A stretch of DNA of 64,000 nucleotides from contig OV050032.1 in NCBI GenBank assembly GCA_920105625.2, forward strand, positions 109,228,542-109,292,541. Reading direction: 5' to 3'. Under the pieces are notes generated by a model. It worked only from the letters and a program-made list of their open reading frames with translations. It made no database searches and was not told where the DNA came from. This stretch comes from Clusia tigrina. Lineage: Eukaryota; Arthropoda; Insecta; Diptera; Clusiidae. The translations under genes were made by a program, and so were the position numbers. Below are positions 24,055 to 35,674 of the stretch, piece by piece. Position 1 is the first letter of the stretch; every line of letters begins with the position of its first letter.

Positions 24055-26994
24055 TTGCAACATACAAATGCTTGTAACTTTTTACTGGAGCGTCATAAAA
24101 CCTTGAAATTTTGTAACAATGAAGTACCCGAGCCTCTTGTCAATTTAAGCTATCGCTCAAAGCTATGCTACCCTAGAGTCCCAAATCAAACACGGATAAA
24201 ACTTCAAATGGCTCTAACTTCTATACGGTACGTCCTACACCTATCAAAGTTTGCAACATAGAAATGCTTGTAACTGTTTACTGGAGCGTCATAAAACCTT
24301 GAAATTTTGTAACAATAAAGTACTCGAGCCTCTTGTCAATTTAAGCTATCGCTCAAAGCTATGCTACCCTTGAGTCTCAAATCAAACACTGATAAAACTT
24401 CAAATGGCCCTAACTTCTTTACGGTACGTCCTACACCTATCAAAGTTTGCAACATAGAAATGCTTGTAACTTTTTACTGGAGCGTCATAAAACCTTGAAA
24501 TTTTGTAACAATGAAGTACCCGAGCCTCTTGTCAATTTAAGCTATCGCTCAAAGCTATGCTACCCTAGAGTCAAAAATAAAACACTGATAAAACTTCAAA
24601 CGCCCCTAACTTCTTTACGGTACGTCCTCCACCTATCAAAGTTTGCAACATACAAATGCTTGTATCTTTTTACTGGAGCGTCATAAAACCTTGAAATTTT
24701 GTAACAATAAAGTACTCGAGCCTCTTGCCAATTTAAGCCATCGCTCAAAGCTATGCTACCCTTGAGTCTCAAATCAAACACTGATAAAACTTCAAATGGC
24801 CCTAACTTCTTTACGGTACGTCCTACACCTATCAAAGTTTGCAACATACAAATGCTTGTAACTTTTTACTGGTGCGTCATAAAACCTTGAAATTTCGTTA
24901 CAATGAAGTACTCGAGCATCTTGTCAATTTAAGCCATCGCTCAAAGCTATGCTACCCTTGAGTCCCAAATTAAACACTGATAAAACTTCAAATGGCCCTA
25001 ACTTCTATACGGTACGTCCTACACCTATCAAAGTTTGCAACATACAAATGCTTGTAACTTTTCACTGGAGCATCATAAAAACTTGAAATTTTGTAACAAT
25101 GAAGTACCCGAGCCTCTTGTCAATTTAAGCTATCGCTTAAAGCTATGCTACCCTTGAGTCCCAAATCAAACACTGATAAAACTTCAAATGGCCCTAACTT
25201 TTATACGGTACGTGCTACACCTATCAAAGTTGACAACATACAAATGCTTGTAACTTTTTACTGGAGCATCATAAAACCTTGAAATTTGGTAACAATAAAG
25301 TACTCGAGCCTCTTGTCAATTTAAGCTATCGCTCAAAGCTATGCTACCCTAGAGTCCCAAATCAAACACTGATAAAACTTCAAACGCCCCTAACTTCTTT
25401 ACGGTACGTCCTACACCTATCAAAGTTTGCAACATACAAATGCTTGAAACTTTCTACTGGAGAGTCATAAAACCTTGAAATTTTGTAACAATGCAGTACC
25501 CGAGCCTCTTGTCAATTTAAGCCATCGCTCAAAGCTATGCTACCCTTGAGTCCCAAATCAAACACTGATAAAACTTCAAACGCCCCTAACTTCTTTACGG
25601 TATGTCCTACACCTATCAAAGTTTGCAACATACAAATGCTTGTAACTTTTTACTGGAGCGTCATAAAACCTTGAAATTTTGAACCAAGGAAGTACCCGAG
25701 CCTCTTGTCAATTTAAGCCATCGCTCAAAGCTATGCTACCCTAGAGTCCCAAATCAAACACTGATAAAACTTCAAATGGCTCTAACTTCTATACAGTACG
25801 TCCTACACCTATCAAAGTTTGCAACATACAAATGCTTGTAACTTTTTACTGGAGCGTCATAAAACCTTGAAATTTTGTAACAATAAAGTACTCGAGCCTC
25901 TTGTCAATTTAAGCCATCGCTCAAAGCTATGCTACCCTTGAGTCCCAAATCAAACACTGATAAAACTTCAAACGCCCCTATTTTCTTTACGATACGCCCT
26001 ACACCTATCAAAGTTTGCAACATACAAATACTTGTAGCTTTTTACTAGAGCGTCATAAAACCTTGAAATTTTGTAACAATAAAGTACTCGAGCCTCTTGT
26101 CAATTTAAGCCATCGCTCAAAGCTATGCTACCCTAGAGTCCCTAATCAAACACTGATAAAGCTTCAAACGCCCCTAACTTCTTTACGGTACGTCCTACAC
26201 CTATCAAAGTTTGCAACATAAAAATGCTTGTAACTTTTTACTGGAGCGTCATAAAACCTTCAAATTTTGTAACAATAAAGTACTCGAGCCTCTTGTCAAT
26301 TTAAGCTACCGGTCATAGCGATGCTACCCTTGAGTCCCAAATCAAACACTGATAAAACATCAAATGGCCCTAACTTCGATACGGTACGTCCTACACCTAT
26401 CAAAGATTGCAACATACAAATGCTTGTAACTTTTTACTGGAGCGTCATAAAACCTTGAAATTTTGTAACAATAAAGTACTCGAGCCTCTTGTCAATTTAA
26501 GCTATCGGTCAAAGCGATGCTAACCTTGAGTCCCGAATCAAACACTGAAAAAACATCAAATGGCCCTAACTTCTATACGGTACGTCCTACACCTATCTAA
26601 GTTTGCAACATACAAATGCTTGTAACTTTTTACTGGAGCATCATAGAACCTTGAAATTTTGTAACAATAAAGTACTCGAGCCTCTTGTAAATTTAAGCTA
26701 TCGCTCAAAGCTATGCTACCCTAGAGTCCCAAATCAAACACTGATAAAACTTCAAACGCCCCTAACTCATTTACGGTACGTCCTACACCCATCAAAGTTG
26801 GCAATATTCAAATGCTTGTAACTTTTTACTGGAGCGTCATAAAACCTTGAAATTTTGTAACAACAAAGTACTCGAGCCTCTTGTAAATTTAAGCCATCGC
26901 TCAAAGCTATGCTACCCTAGAGTCCCAAATCAAACACTAATAAAACTTTAAACGCCCCTAACTTCTTTACGGTACGTCCTACACCTATCAAAGT

Positions 26995-27123
26995 TTGCAA
27001 CATACAAATGCTTGTAACTTTTTACTGGAGCGTCATAAAACTTTGAAATTTTGTAACAATAAACACTGATAAAACTTCAAATGGCCCTAACTTCTATACG
27101 GTACGTCCTACACCTATCAAAGT
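26995..27123 (+). repeat. Truncated 129-bp monomer
   Basis: Same deletion of positions 70-136, followed by TTTTCTAGCAATAAAG. It is the counterpart of 21,718-21,846 in the next HOR unit. It has AAAACTTTG before the junction. Confidence 0.95.
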
Positions 27124-27907
27124 TTGCAACATACAAATGCTTGTTACTTTTTACTGGAGCGTCATAAAACCTTGAAATTTTCTAGCAATAAAGTACTCGA
27201 GCCTCTTGTCAATTTAAGCCATCGCTCAAAGCTATGCTACCCTTGAGTCCCAAATCAAACACTGATAAAACTTCAAATGGCCCTAACTTCTATACGGTAC
27301 GTCCTACACCTATCAAAGTTTGCAACATACAAATGCTTGTAACTTTTTACTGGAGCGTCATAAAACCTTGAAATTTTGTAACAATGAAGTACCCGAGTCT
27401 CTTGTCAATTTAAGCAATCGCTCAAAGCTATGCTAACCTAGAGTCCCAAATCAAACACTGATAAAACTTCAAATGGCTCTAACTTCTATACGGAACGTCC
27501 TACACCTATCAAAGTTTGCAACATCGAAATACTTGTAACTTTTTACTGGCGCGTCATAAAACCTTGAAATTTTGTAACAATAAAGTATTCGAGCCTCTTG
27601 TCAATTTAAGCTATCGCTCAAAGCTATGCTACCATTGAGTCTCAAATGAAACACTGATAAAACTTCAAACACCCCTAACTTTTATACGGTACGTCCTACA
27701 CCTATCAAAGTTGGCAACATTCAAATGCTTGTAACTTTTTACTGGAGCGTCATAAAACCTTGAAATTTTGTAACAACAAAGTACTCGAGCCTCTTGTAAA
27801 TTTAAGCCATCGCTCAAAGCTATGCTACCCTAGAGTCCCAAATCAAACACTGACAAAACTTCAAACGCCCCTAACTTCTTTACGGTACGCCCTACACCTA
27901 TCAAAGT

Positions 27908-28036
27908 TTGCAACATACAAATGCTTGTAACTTTTTACTGGAGCGTCATAAAACCTTGAAATTTTGTAACAATAAACACTGATAAAACTTCAAATGGCCC
28001 TAACTTCTATGCGGTACGTCCTACACCTATCAAAGT
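27908..28036 (+). repeat. Truncated 129-bp monomer
   Basis: Same deletion, followed by an AATGAAGTACCC/ACACGG monomer, with CTATGCGGTACG in the 3' part. It is the counterpart of 22,435-22,563 at an offset of 5,473 bp. Confidence 0.95.
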
Positions 28037-29408
28037 TTGCAACATACAAATGCTTGTAACTTTTTACGGGAGCGTCATAAAACCTTGAAATTTTGTAACA
28101 ATGAAGTACCCGAGCCTCTTGTCAATTTAAGCTATCGCTCAAAGCTATGCTACCCTAGAGTCCCAAATCAAACACGGATAAAACTTCAAATGACTCTAAC
28201 TTCTATACGGTACTTCCTACACCTATCAAAGTTTGCAACATAGAAATGCTTGTAACTGTTTACTGGAGCGTCATAAAACCTTGAAATTTTGTAACAATAA
28301 AGTACTCGAGCCTCTTGTCAATTTAAGCTATCGGTCATAGCGATGCTACCCTTGAGTCCCAAATCAAACACTGATAAAACATCAAATGGCCCTAACTTCG
28401 ATACGGTACGTCCTACACCTATCAAAGATTGCAACATACAAATGCTTGTAACTTTTTACTGGAGCGTCATAAAACCTTGAAATTTTGTAACAATAAAGTA
28501 CTCGAGCCTCTTGTCAATTTAAGCTATCGGTCAAAGCGATGTTAACCTTGAGTCCCAAATCAAACACTGAAAAAACATCAAATGGCCCTAACTTCTATAC
28601 GGTACGTCCTACACCTATCTGAGTTTGCAACATACAAATGCTTGTAACTTTTTACTGGAGCGTCATAAAACCTTGAAATTTTGTAACAATAAAGTACTCG
28701 AGCCTCTTGTCAATTTAAGCTATCGCTCAAAGCTATGCTACCCTTGAGTCCCAAATCAAACACTGATAAAACTTCAAACGCCCCTAACTTCTATACGGTA
28801 CGTCCTACACCTATCAAAGTTTGCAACATACAAATGCTGGTAACTTTTTACTGGAGCGTCATAAAACCTTGAAATTTTGTAACAATGAAGTACCCGAGCC
28901 TCTTGTCAATTTAAGCTATCGCTTAAAGCTATGCTACCCTTGAGTCCCAAATCAAACACTGATAAAACTTCAAATGGCCCTAACTTTTATACGGTACGTG
29001 CTACACCTATCAAAGTTGGCAACATACAAATGCTTGTAACTTTTTACTGGAGCATCATAGAACCTTGAAATTTTGTAACAATAAAGTACTCGAGCCTCTT
29101 GTAAATTTAAGCTATCGCTCAAAGCTATGCTACCCTAGAGTCCCAAATCAAACACTGATAAAACTTCAAACGCCCCTAACTTCTTTACGGTACGTCCTAC
29201 ACCCATCAAAGTTGGCAACATTCAAATGCTTGTAACTTTTTACTGGAGCGTCATAAAACCTTGAAATTTTGTAACAACAAAGTACTCGAGCCTCTTGTAA
29301 ATTTAAGCCATCGCTCAAAGCTATGCTACCCTAGAGTCCCAAATCAAACACTGATAAAACTTCAAACGCCCCTAACTTCTTTACGGTACGTCCTACACCT
29401 ATCAAAGT

Positions 29409-29537
29409 TTGCAACATACAAATGCTTGTAACTTTTTATTGGAGCGTCATAAAACCTTGAAATTTTGTAACAATAAACACTGATAAAACTTCAAATGGCC
29501 CTAACTTCTATACGGTACGTCCTACACCTATCAAAGT
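29409..29537 (+). repeat. Truncated 129-bp monomer
   Basis: Same deletion, followed by TTTTCTAGCAATAAAG. Its 5' box reads TTTTTATTGGAGCG. Confidence 0.95.
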
Positions 29538-30517
29538 TTGCAACATACAAATGCTTGTTACTTTTTACTGGAGCGTCATAAAACCTTGAAATTTTCTAGC
29601 AATAAAGTACTCGAGCCTCTTGTCAATTTAAGCCATCGCTCAAAGCTATGCTACCCTTGAGTCCCAAATCAAACACTGATAAAACTTCAAATGGCCCTAA
29701 CTTCTATACGGTACGTCCTACACCTATCAAAGTTTGCAACATACAAATGCTTGTAACTTTTTACTGGAGCGTCATAAAACCTTGAAATTTTGTAACAATG
29801 AAGTACCCGAGTCTCTTGTCAATTTAAGCAATCGCTCAAAGCTATGCTAACCTAGAGTCCCAAATCAAACACTGATAAAACTTCAAATGGCTCTAACTTC
29901 TATACGGAACGTCCTACACCTATCAAAGTTTGCAACATCGAAATGCTTGTAACTTTTTACTGGCGCGTCATAAAACCTTGAAATTTTGTAACAATAAAGT
30001 ACTCGAGCCTCTTGTCAATTTAAGCTATCGCTCAAAGCTATGCTACCCTTGAGTCTCAAATGAAACACTGATAAAACTTCAAACACCCCTAACTTTTATA
30101 CGGTACTTCCTACACCTATCAAAGTTGGCAACATTCAAATGCTTGTATCTTTTTACTGGAGCGTTATAAAACCTTGAATTTTAGTAACAATAAATTACTC
30201 GAGCATCTTGTCAATTTAAGCTATCGCTCAAAGCTATGCTACCCTTGAGTCCCAAATGAAACACTGATAAAACTTCAAACGCCCCTAACTTCTTTACGGT
30301 ACGTCCTACACCCATCAAAGTTGGCAACATTCAAATGCTTGTAACTTTTTACTGGAGCGTCATAAAACCTTGAAATTTTGTAACAACAAAGTACTCGAGC
30401 CTCTTGTAAATTTAAGCCATCGCTCAAAGCTATGATATCCTAGAGTCCCAAATCAAACACTGATAAAACTTCAAACGCCCCTAACTTCTTTACGGTACGC
30501 CCTACACCTATCAAAGT

Positions 30518-30646
30518 TTGCAACATACAAATGCTTGTAACTTTTTACTGGAGCGTTATAAAACCTTGAAATTTTGTAACAATAAACACTGATAAAACTT
30601 CAAATGGCCCTAACTTCTATGCGGTACGTCCTACACCTATCAAAGT
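30518..30646 (+). repeat. Truncated 129-bp monomer at the end of a long HOR
   Basis: Same deletion, with GAGCGTTATAAAACC and CTATGCGGTACG. It lies directly before the marker monomer at 30,647. Confidence 0.95.
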
Positions 30647-31430
30647 TTGCAACATACAAATGCTTGTAACTTTTTACTGGAGCGTCATAAAACCTTGAAA
30701 TTTTGTAACAATGAAGTACCCGAGCCTCTTGTCAATTTAAGCTATCGCTCAAAGCTATGCTACCCTTGAGTCCCAAATAAAACACTGATAAAACTTCAAA
30801 CGCCCCTAACTTCTTTACGGTACGTTCTCCACCTATCAAAGTTTGCAACATACAAATGATTGTATCTTTTTACTGGAGCGTCATAAAACCTTGAAATTTT
30901 GTAACAATAAAGTACTCGAGCCTCTTGTAAATTTAAGCTATCGCTCAAAGCTATGCTACCCTTTTGTCTCAAATCAAACACAGATAAAACTTCAAATGGC
31001 CCTAACTTCTTTACGGTACGTCCTACACCTATCAAAGTTTGCAACATACAAATGCTTGAAACTTTCTACTGGAGCGTCATAAAACCTTGAAATTTTGTAA
31101 CAATGCAGTACCCGAGCCTCTTGTCAATTTAAGCCAGCGCTCAAAGCTATGCTACCCTTGAGTCCCAAATCAAACACTGATAAAACTTCAAACGCCCCTA
31201 ACTTCTTTACGGTATGTCCTACACCTATCAAAGTTTGCAACATACAAATGCTTGTAACTTTTTACTGGAGCGTCATAAAACCTTGAAATTTTGAACCAAG
31301 GAAGTACCCGAGCCTCTTGTCAATTTAAGCCATCGCTCAAAGCTATGCTACCCTAGAGTCCCAAATCAAACACTGATAAAACTTCAAATGGCTCTAACTT
31401 CTATACAGTACGTCCTACACCTATCAAAGT

Positions 31431-33782
31431 TTGCAACATACAAATGCTTGTAACTTTTTACTGGAGCGTCATAAAACCTTGAAATTTTGTAACAATAAAG
31501 TACTCGAGCCTCTTGTCAATTTAAGCCATCGCTCAAAGCTATGCTACCCTTGAATCCCAAATCAAACACTGATAAAACTTCAAACGCCCCTATTTTCTTT
31601 ACGATACGTCCTACACCTATCAAAGTTTGCAACATACAAATACTTGTAACTTTTTACTAGAGCGTCATAAAGCCTTGAAATTTTGTAACAATAAAGTACT
31701 CGAGCCTCTTGTCAATTTAAGCCATCGCTCAAAGCTATGCTACCCTAGAGTCCCTAATCAAACACTGATAAAACTTCAAACGCCCCTAACTTCTTTACGG
31801 TACGTCCTACACCTATCAAAGTTTGCAACATAAAAATGCTTGTAACTTTTTACTGGAGCGTCATAAAACCTTCAAATTTTGTAACAATAAAGTACTCGAG
31901 CCTCTTGTCAATTTAAGCTATCGGTCAAAGCGATGCTACCCTTGAGTCCCAAATCAAACACTGATAAAACATCAAATGGCCCTAACTTCGATACGGTACG
32001 TCCTACACCTATCAAAGTTTGCAACATTCAAATGCTTGTAACTTTTTACTGGAGCGTCATAAAACCTTGAAATTTTGTAACAATAAAGTACTCGAGCCTC
32101 TTGTCAATTTAAGCTATCGGTCAAAGCGATGCTAACCTTGAGTCCCAAATCAAACACTGAAAAAACATCAAATGGCCCTAACTTCTATACGGTACGTCCT
32201 ACACCTATCTAAGTTTGCAACATACAAATGCTTGTAACTTTTTACTGGAGCGTCATAAAACCTTTTAATTTTGTAACAATAAAGTACTCGAGCCTCTTGT
32301 CAATTTAAGCTATCGCTCAAAGCTATGCTACCCTTGAGTCCCAAATCAAACACTGATAAAACTTCAAACGCCCCTAACTTCTATACGGTACGTCCTACAC
32401 CTATCAAAGTTTGCAACATACAAATGCTGGTAACTTTTTACTGGAGCGTCATAAAACCTTGAAATTTTGAACCAAGGAAGTACCCGAGCCTCTTGTCAAT
32501 TTAAGCCATCGCTCAAAGCTATGCTACCCTAGAGTCCCAAATCAAACACTGATAAAACTTCAAATGGCTCTAACTTCTATACAGTACGTCCTACACCTAT
32601 CAAAGTTTGCAACATACAAATGCTTGTAACTTTTTACTGGAGCGTCATAAAACCTTGAAATTTTGTAACAATAAAGTACTCGAGCCTCTTGTCAATTTAA
32701 GCCATCGCTCAAAGCTATGCTACCCTTGAATCCCAAATCAAACACTGATAAAAGTTCAAACGCCCCTATTTTCTTTACGATACGTCCTACACCTATCAAA
32801 GTTTGCAACATACAAATACTTGTAACTTTTTACTAGAGCGTCATAAAGCCTTGAAATTTTGTAACAATAAAGTACTCGAGCCTCTTGTCAATTTAAGCCA
32901 TCGCTCAAAGCTATGCTACCCTAGAGTCCCTAATCAAACACTGATAAAACTTCAAACGCCCCTAACTTCTTTACGGTACGTCCTACACCTATCAAAGTTT
33001 GTAACATAAAAATGCTTGTAACTTTTTACTGGAGCGTCATAAAACCTTCAAATTTTGTAACAATAAAGTACTCGAGCCTCTTGTCAATTTAAGCTATCGG
33101 TCAAAGCGATGCTACCCTTGAGTCCCAAATCAAACACTGATAAAACATCAAATGGCCCTAACTTCGATACGGTACGTCCTACACCTATCAAAGTTTGCAA
33201 CATTCAAATGCTTGTAACTTTTTACTGGAGTGTCATAAAACCTTGAAATTTTGTAACAATAAAGTACTCGAGCCTCTTGTCAATTTAAGCCATCGCTCAA
33301 AGCTATGCTACCCTTGAATCCCAAATCAAACACTGATAAAACTTCAAACGCCCCTATTTTCTTTACGATACGTCCTACACCTATCAAAGTTTGCAACATA
33401 CAAATACTTGTAACTTTTTACTAGAGCGTCATAAAGCCTTGAAATTTTGTAACAATAAAGTACTCGAGCCTCTTGTCAATTTAAGCCATCGCTCAAAGCT
33501 ATGCTACCCTAGAGTCCCTAATCAAACACTGATAAAACTTCAAACGCCCCTAACTTCTTTACGGTACGTCCTACACCTATCAAAGTTTGCAACATAAAAA
33601 TGCTTGTAACTTTTTACTGGAGCGTCATAAAACCTTCAAATTTTGTAACAATAAAGTACTCGAGCCTCTTGTCAATTTAAGCTATCGGTCAAAGCGATGC
33701 TACCCTTGAGTCCCAAATCAAACACTGATAAAACATCAAATGGCCCTAACTTCGATACGGTACGTCCTACACCTATCAAAGT
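31431..33782 (+). repeat. Nested 6-mer (1,176 bp) and 3-mer (588 bp) duplications
   Basis: A three-monomer set (CTTGAATCCC with CCCCTATTTTC; ATACTTG with TACTAGAGCGTCATAAAGCC; CATAAAAATG with CCTTCAAATTTTG) occurs at 31,431, 32,607 and 33,195. The first two copies are 1,176 bp apart and the last two 588 bp apart. The private CTTGAATCCC and CATAAAGCC variants are in all three, so they share one recent source. The monomers at 32,411 and 33,195 are chimeric at the joins. Confidence 0.88.
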
Positions 33783-34957
33783 TTGCAACATTCAAATGCT
33801 TGTAACTTTTTACTGGAGCGTCATAAAACCTTGAAATTTTGTAACAATAAAGTACTCGAGCCTCTTGTCAATTTAAGCTATCGGTCAAAGCGATGCTAAC
33901 CTTGAGTCCCAAATCAAACACTGAAAAAACATCAAATGGCCCTAACTTCTATACGGTACGTCCTACACCTATCTAAGTTTGCAACATACAAATGCTTGTA
34001 ACTTTTTACTGGAGCGTCATAAAACCTTTTAATTTTGTAACAATAAAGTACTCGAGCCTCTTGTCAATTTAAGCTATCGCTCAAAGCTATGCTACCCTTG
34101 AGTCCCAAATCAAACACTGATAAAACTTCAAACGCCCCTAACTTCTATACGGTACGTCCTACACCTATCAAAGTTTGCAACATACAAATGCTGGTAACTT
34201 TTTACTGGAGCGTCATAAAACCTTGAAATTTTGTAACAATGAAGTACCCGAGCCTCTTGTCAATTTAAGCTATCGCTTAAAGCTATGCTACCCTTGAGTC
34301 CGAAATCAAACACTGATAAAACTTCAAATGGCCCTAACTTTTATACGGTACGTGCTACACCTATCAAAGTTGACAACATACAAATGCTTGTAACTTTTTA
34401 CTGGAGCATCATAAAACCTTGAAATTTTGTAACAATAAAGTACTCGAGCCTCTTGTAAATTTAAGCTATCGCTCAAAGCTATGCTACCCTAGAGTCCCAA
34501 ATCAAACACTGATAAAACTTCAAACGCCCTAACTTCTTTACGGTACGTCCTACACCTATCAAAGTTTGCAACATACAAATGCTTGTATCTTTTTACTGGA
34601 GCGTCATAAAACCTTGAAATTTAGTGACAATAAAGTACTCGAGCATCCTGTCAATTTAAGCTATCGCTCAAAGCTATGCTACCCTTGAGTCCCAAATCAA
34701 ACACTGATAAAACTTCAAACGCCCCTAACTTCTTTACGGTACGTCCTACACCCATCAAAGTTGGCAACATTCAAATGCTTGTAACTTTTTACTGGAGCGT
34801 CATAAAACCTTGAAATTTTGTAACAACAAAGTACTCGAGCCTCTTGTAAATTTAAGCCATCGCTCAAAGCTATGCTACCCTAGAGTCCCAAATCAAACAC
34901 TGATAAAACTTCAAACGCCCCTAACTTCTTTACGGTACGTCCTACACCTATCAAAGT

Positions 34958-35086
34958 TTGCAACATACAAATGCTTGTAACTTTTTACTGGAGCGTCATA
35001 AAACCTTGAAATTTTGTAACAATAAACACTGATAAAACTTTAAATGGCCCTAACTTCTATACGGTACGTCCTACACCTATCAAAGT
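34958..35086 (+). repeat. Truncated 129-bp monomer
   Basis: Same deletion with AAACTTTAAATGGCC after the join, a variant shared with the copies at 39,977 and 51,072. Followed by an ACACGG monomer. Confidence 0.95.
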
Positions 35087-35282
35087 TTGCAACATACAAA
35101 TGCTTGTAACTTTTTACTGGAGCGTCATAAAACCTTGAAATTTTGTAACAATGAAGTACCCGAGCCTCTTGTCAATTTAAGCTATCGCTCAAAGCTATGC
35201 TACCCTAGAGTCCCAAATCAAACACGGATAAAACTTAAAACGGCTCTAACTTCTATACGGTACGTCCTACACCTATCAAAGT

Positions 35283-35674
35283 TTGCAACCTAGAAATGCT
35301 TGTAACTTTTTACTGGAGCGTCATAAAACCTTGAAATTTTGTAACAATAAAGTACTCGAGCCTCTTGTCTATTTAAGCTATCGCTCAAAGCTATGCTACC
35401 GTTGAGTCTCAAATCAAACACGGATAAAACTTAAAACGGCTCTAACTTCTATACGGTACGTCCTACACCTATCAAAGTTTGCAACATAGAAATGCTTGTA
35501 ACTTTTTACTGGAGCGTCATAAAACCTTGAAATTTTGTAACAATAAAGTACTCGAGCCTCTTGTCTATTTAAGCTATCGCTCAAAGCTATGCTACCGTTG
35601 AGTCTCAAATCAAACACTGATAAAACTTCAAACGCCCCTAACTTCTTTACGGTACGTCCTACACCTATCAAAGT
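35283..35674 (+). repeat. Single-monomer tandem duplication
   Basis: Two adjacent monomers (35,283 and 35,479) are nearly identical. Both carry CATAGAAATG, CTTGTCTATTTAAG and ACCGTTGAGTCTC, and both are preceded by ACGGCTCTAAC-type 3' ends. In the related stretches at 40,302 and 51,397 only one such monomer is present, so this looks like a local duplication of one unit. Confidence 0.85.

Larger units (their letters stand above)
18974..24446 (+). repeat. Long HOR, 29 monomers (5,473 bp)
   Basis: Begins with the marker monomer carrying AATGAAGTACCC, AAATAAAACACTG and CCTCCACC, then one with CTTGCCAATT, then TTTCGTTACAATG with GAGCATCTTG. It holds 26 full monomers, two 129-bp truncated monomers and one of 119 bp (26x196 + 2x129 + 119 = 5,473). 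It contains pairs of GGTCAAAGCG-type monomers and GGTCATAGCG, a form seen only in this unit and the next. Most monomers have a counterpart in 24,447-30,646. Confidence 0.87.
24447..30646 (+). repeat. Long HOR, 33 monomers (6,200 bp)
   Basis: Opens with the same marker monomer (here AGAGTCAAAAATAAAAC). It tracks 18,974-24,054 at 5,473 bp, with whole-monomer gains and losses that cancel: one extra at 25,819, two missing after 26,602, and one extra around 27,516-27,907. It has 29 full monomers and four of 129 bp. Two stretches inside it are also related to each other (26,603-27,907 and 29,017-30,517), both running from a GCATCATAGAACC monomer through TTTTCTAGCAATAAAG and CTGGCGCGTC. Confidence 0.85.
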
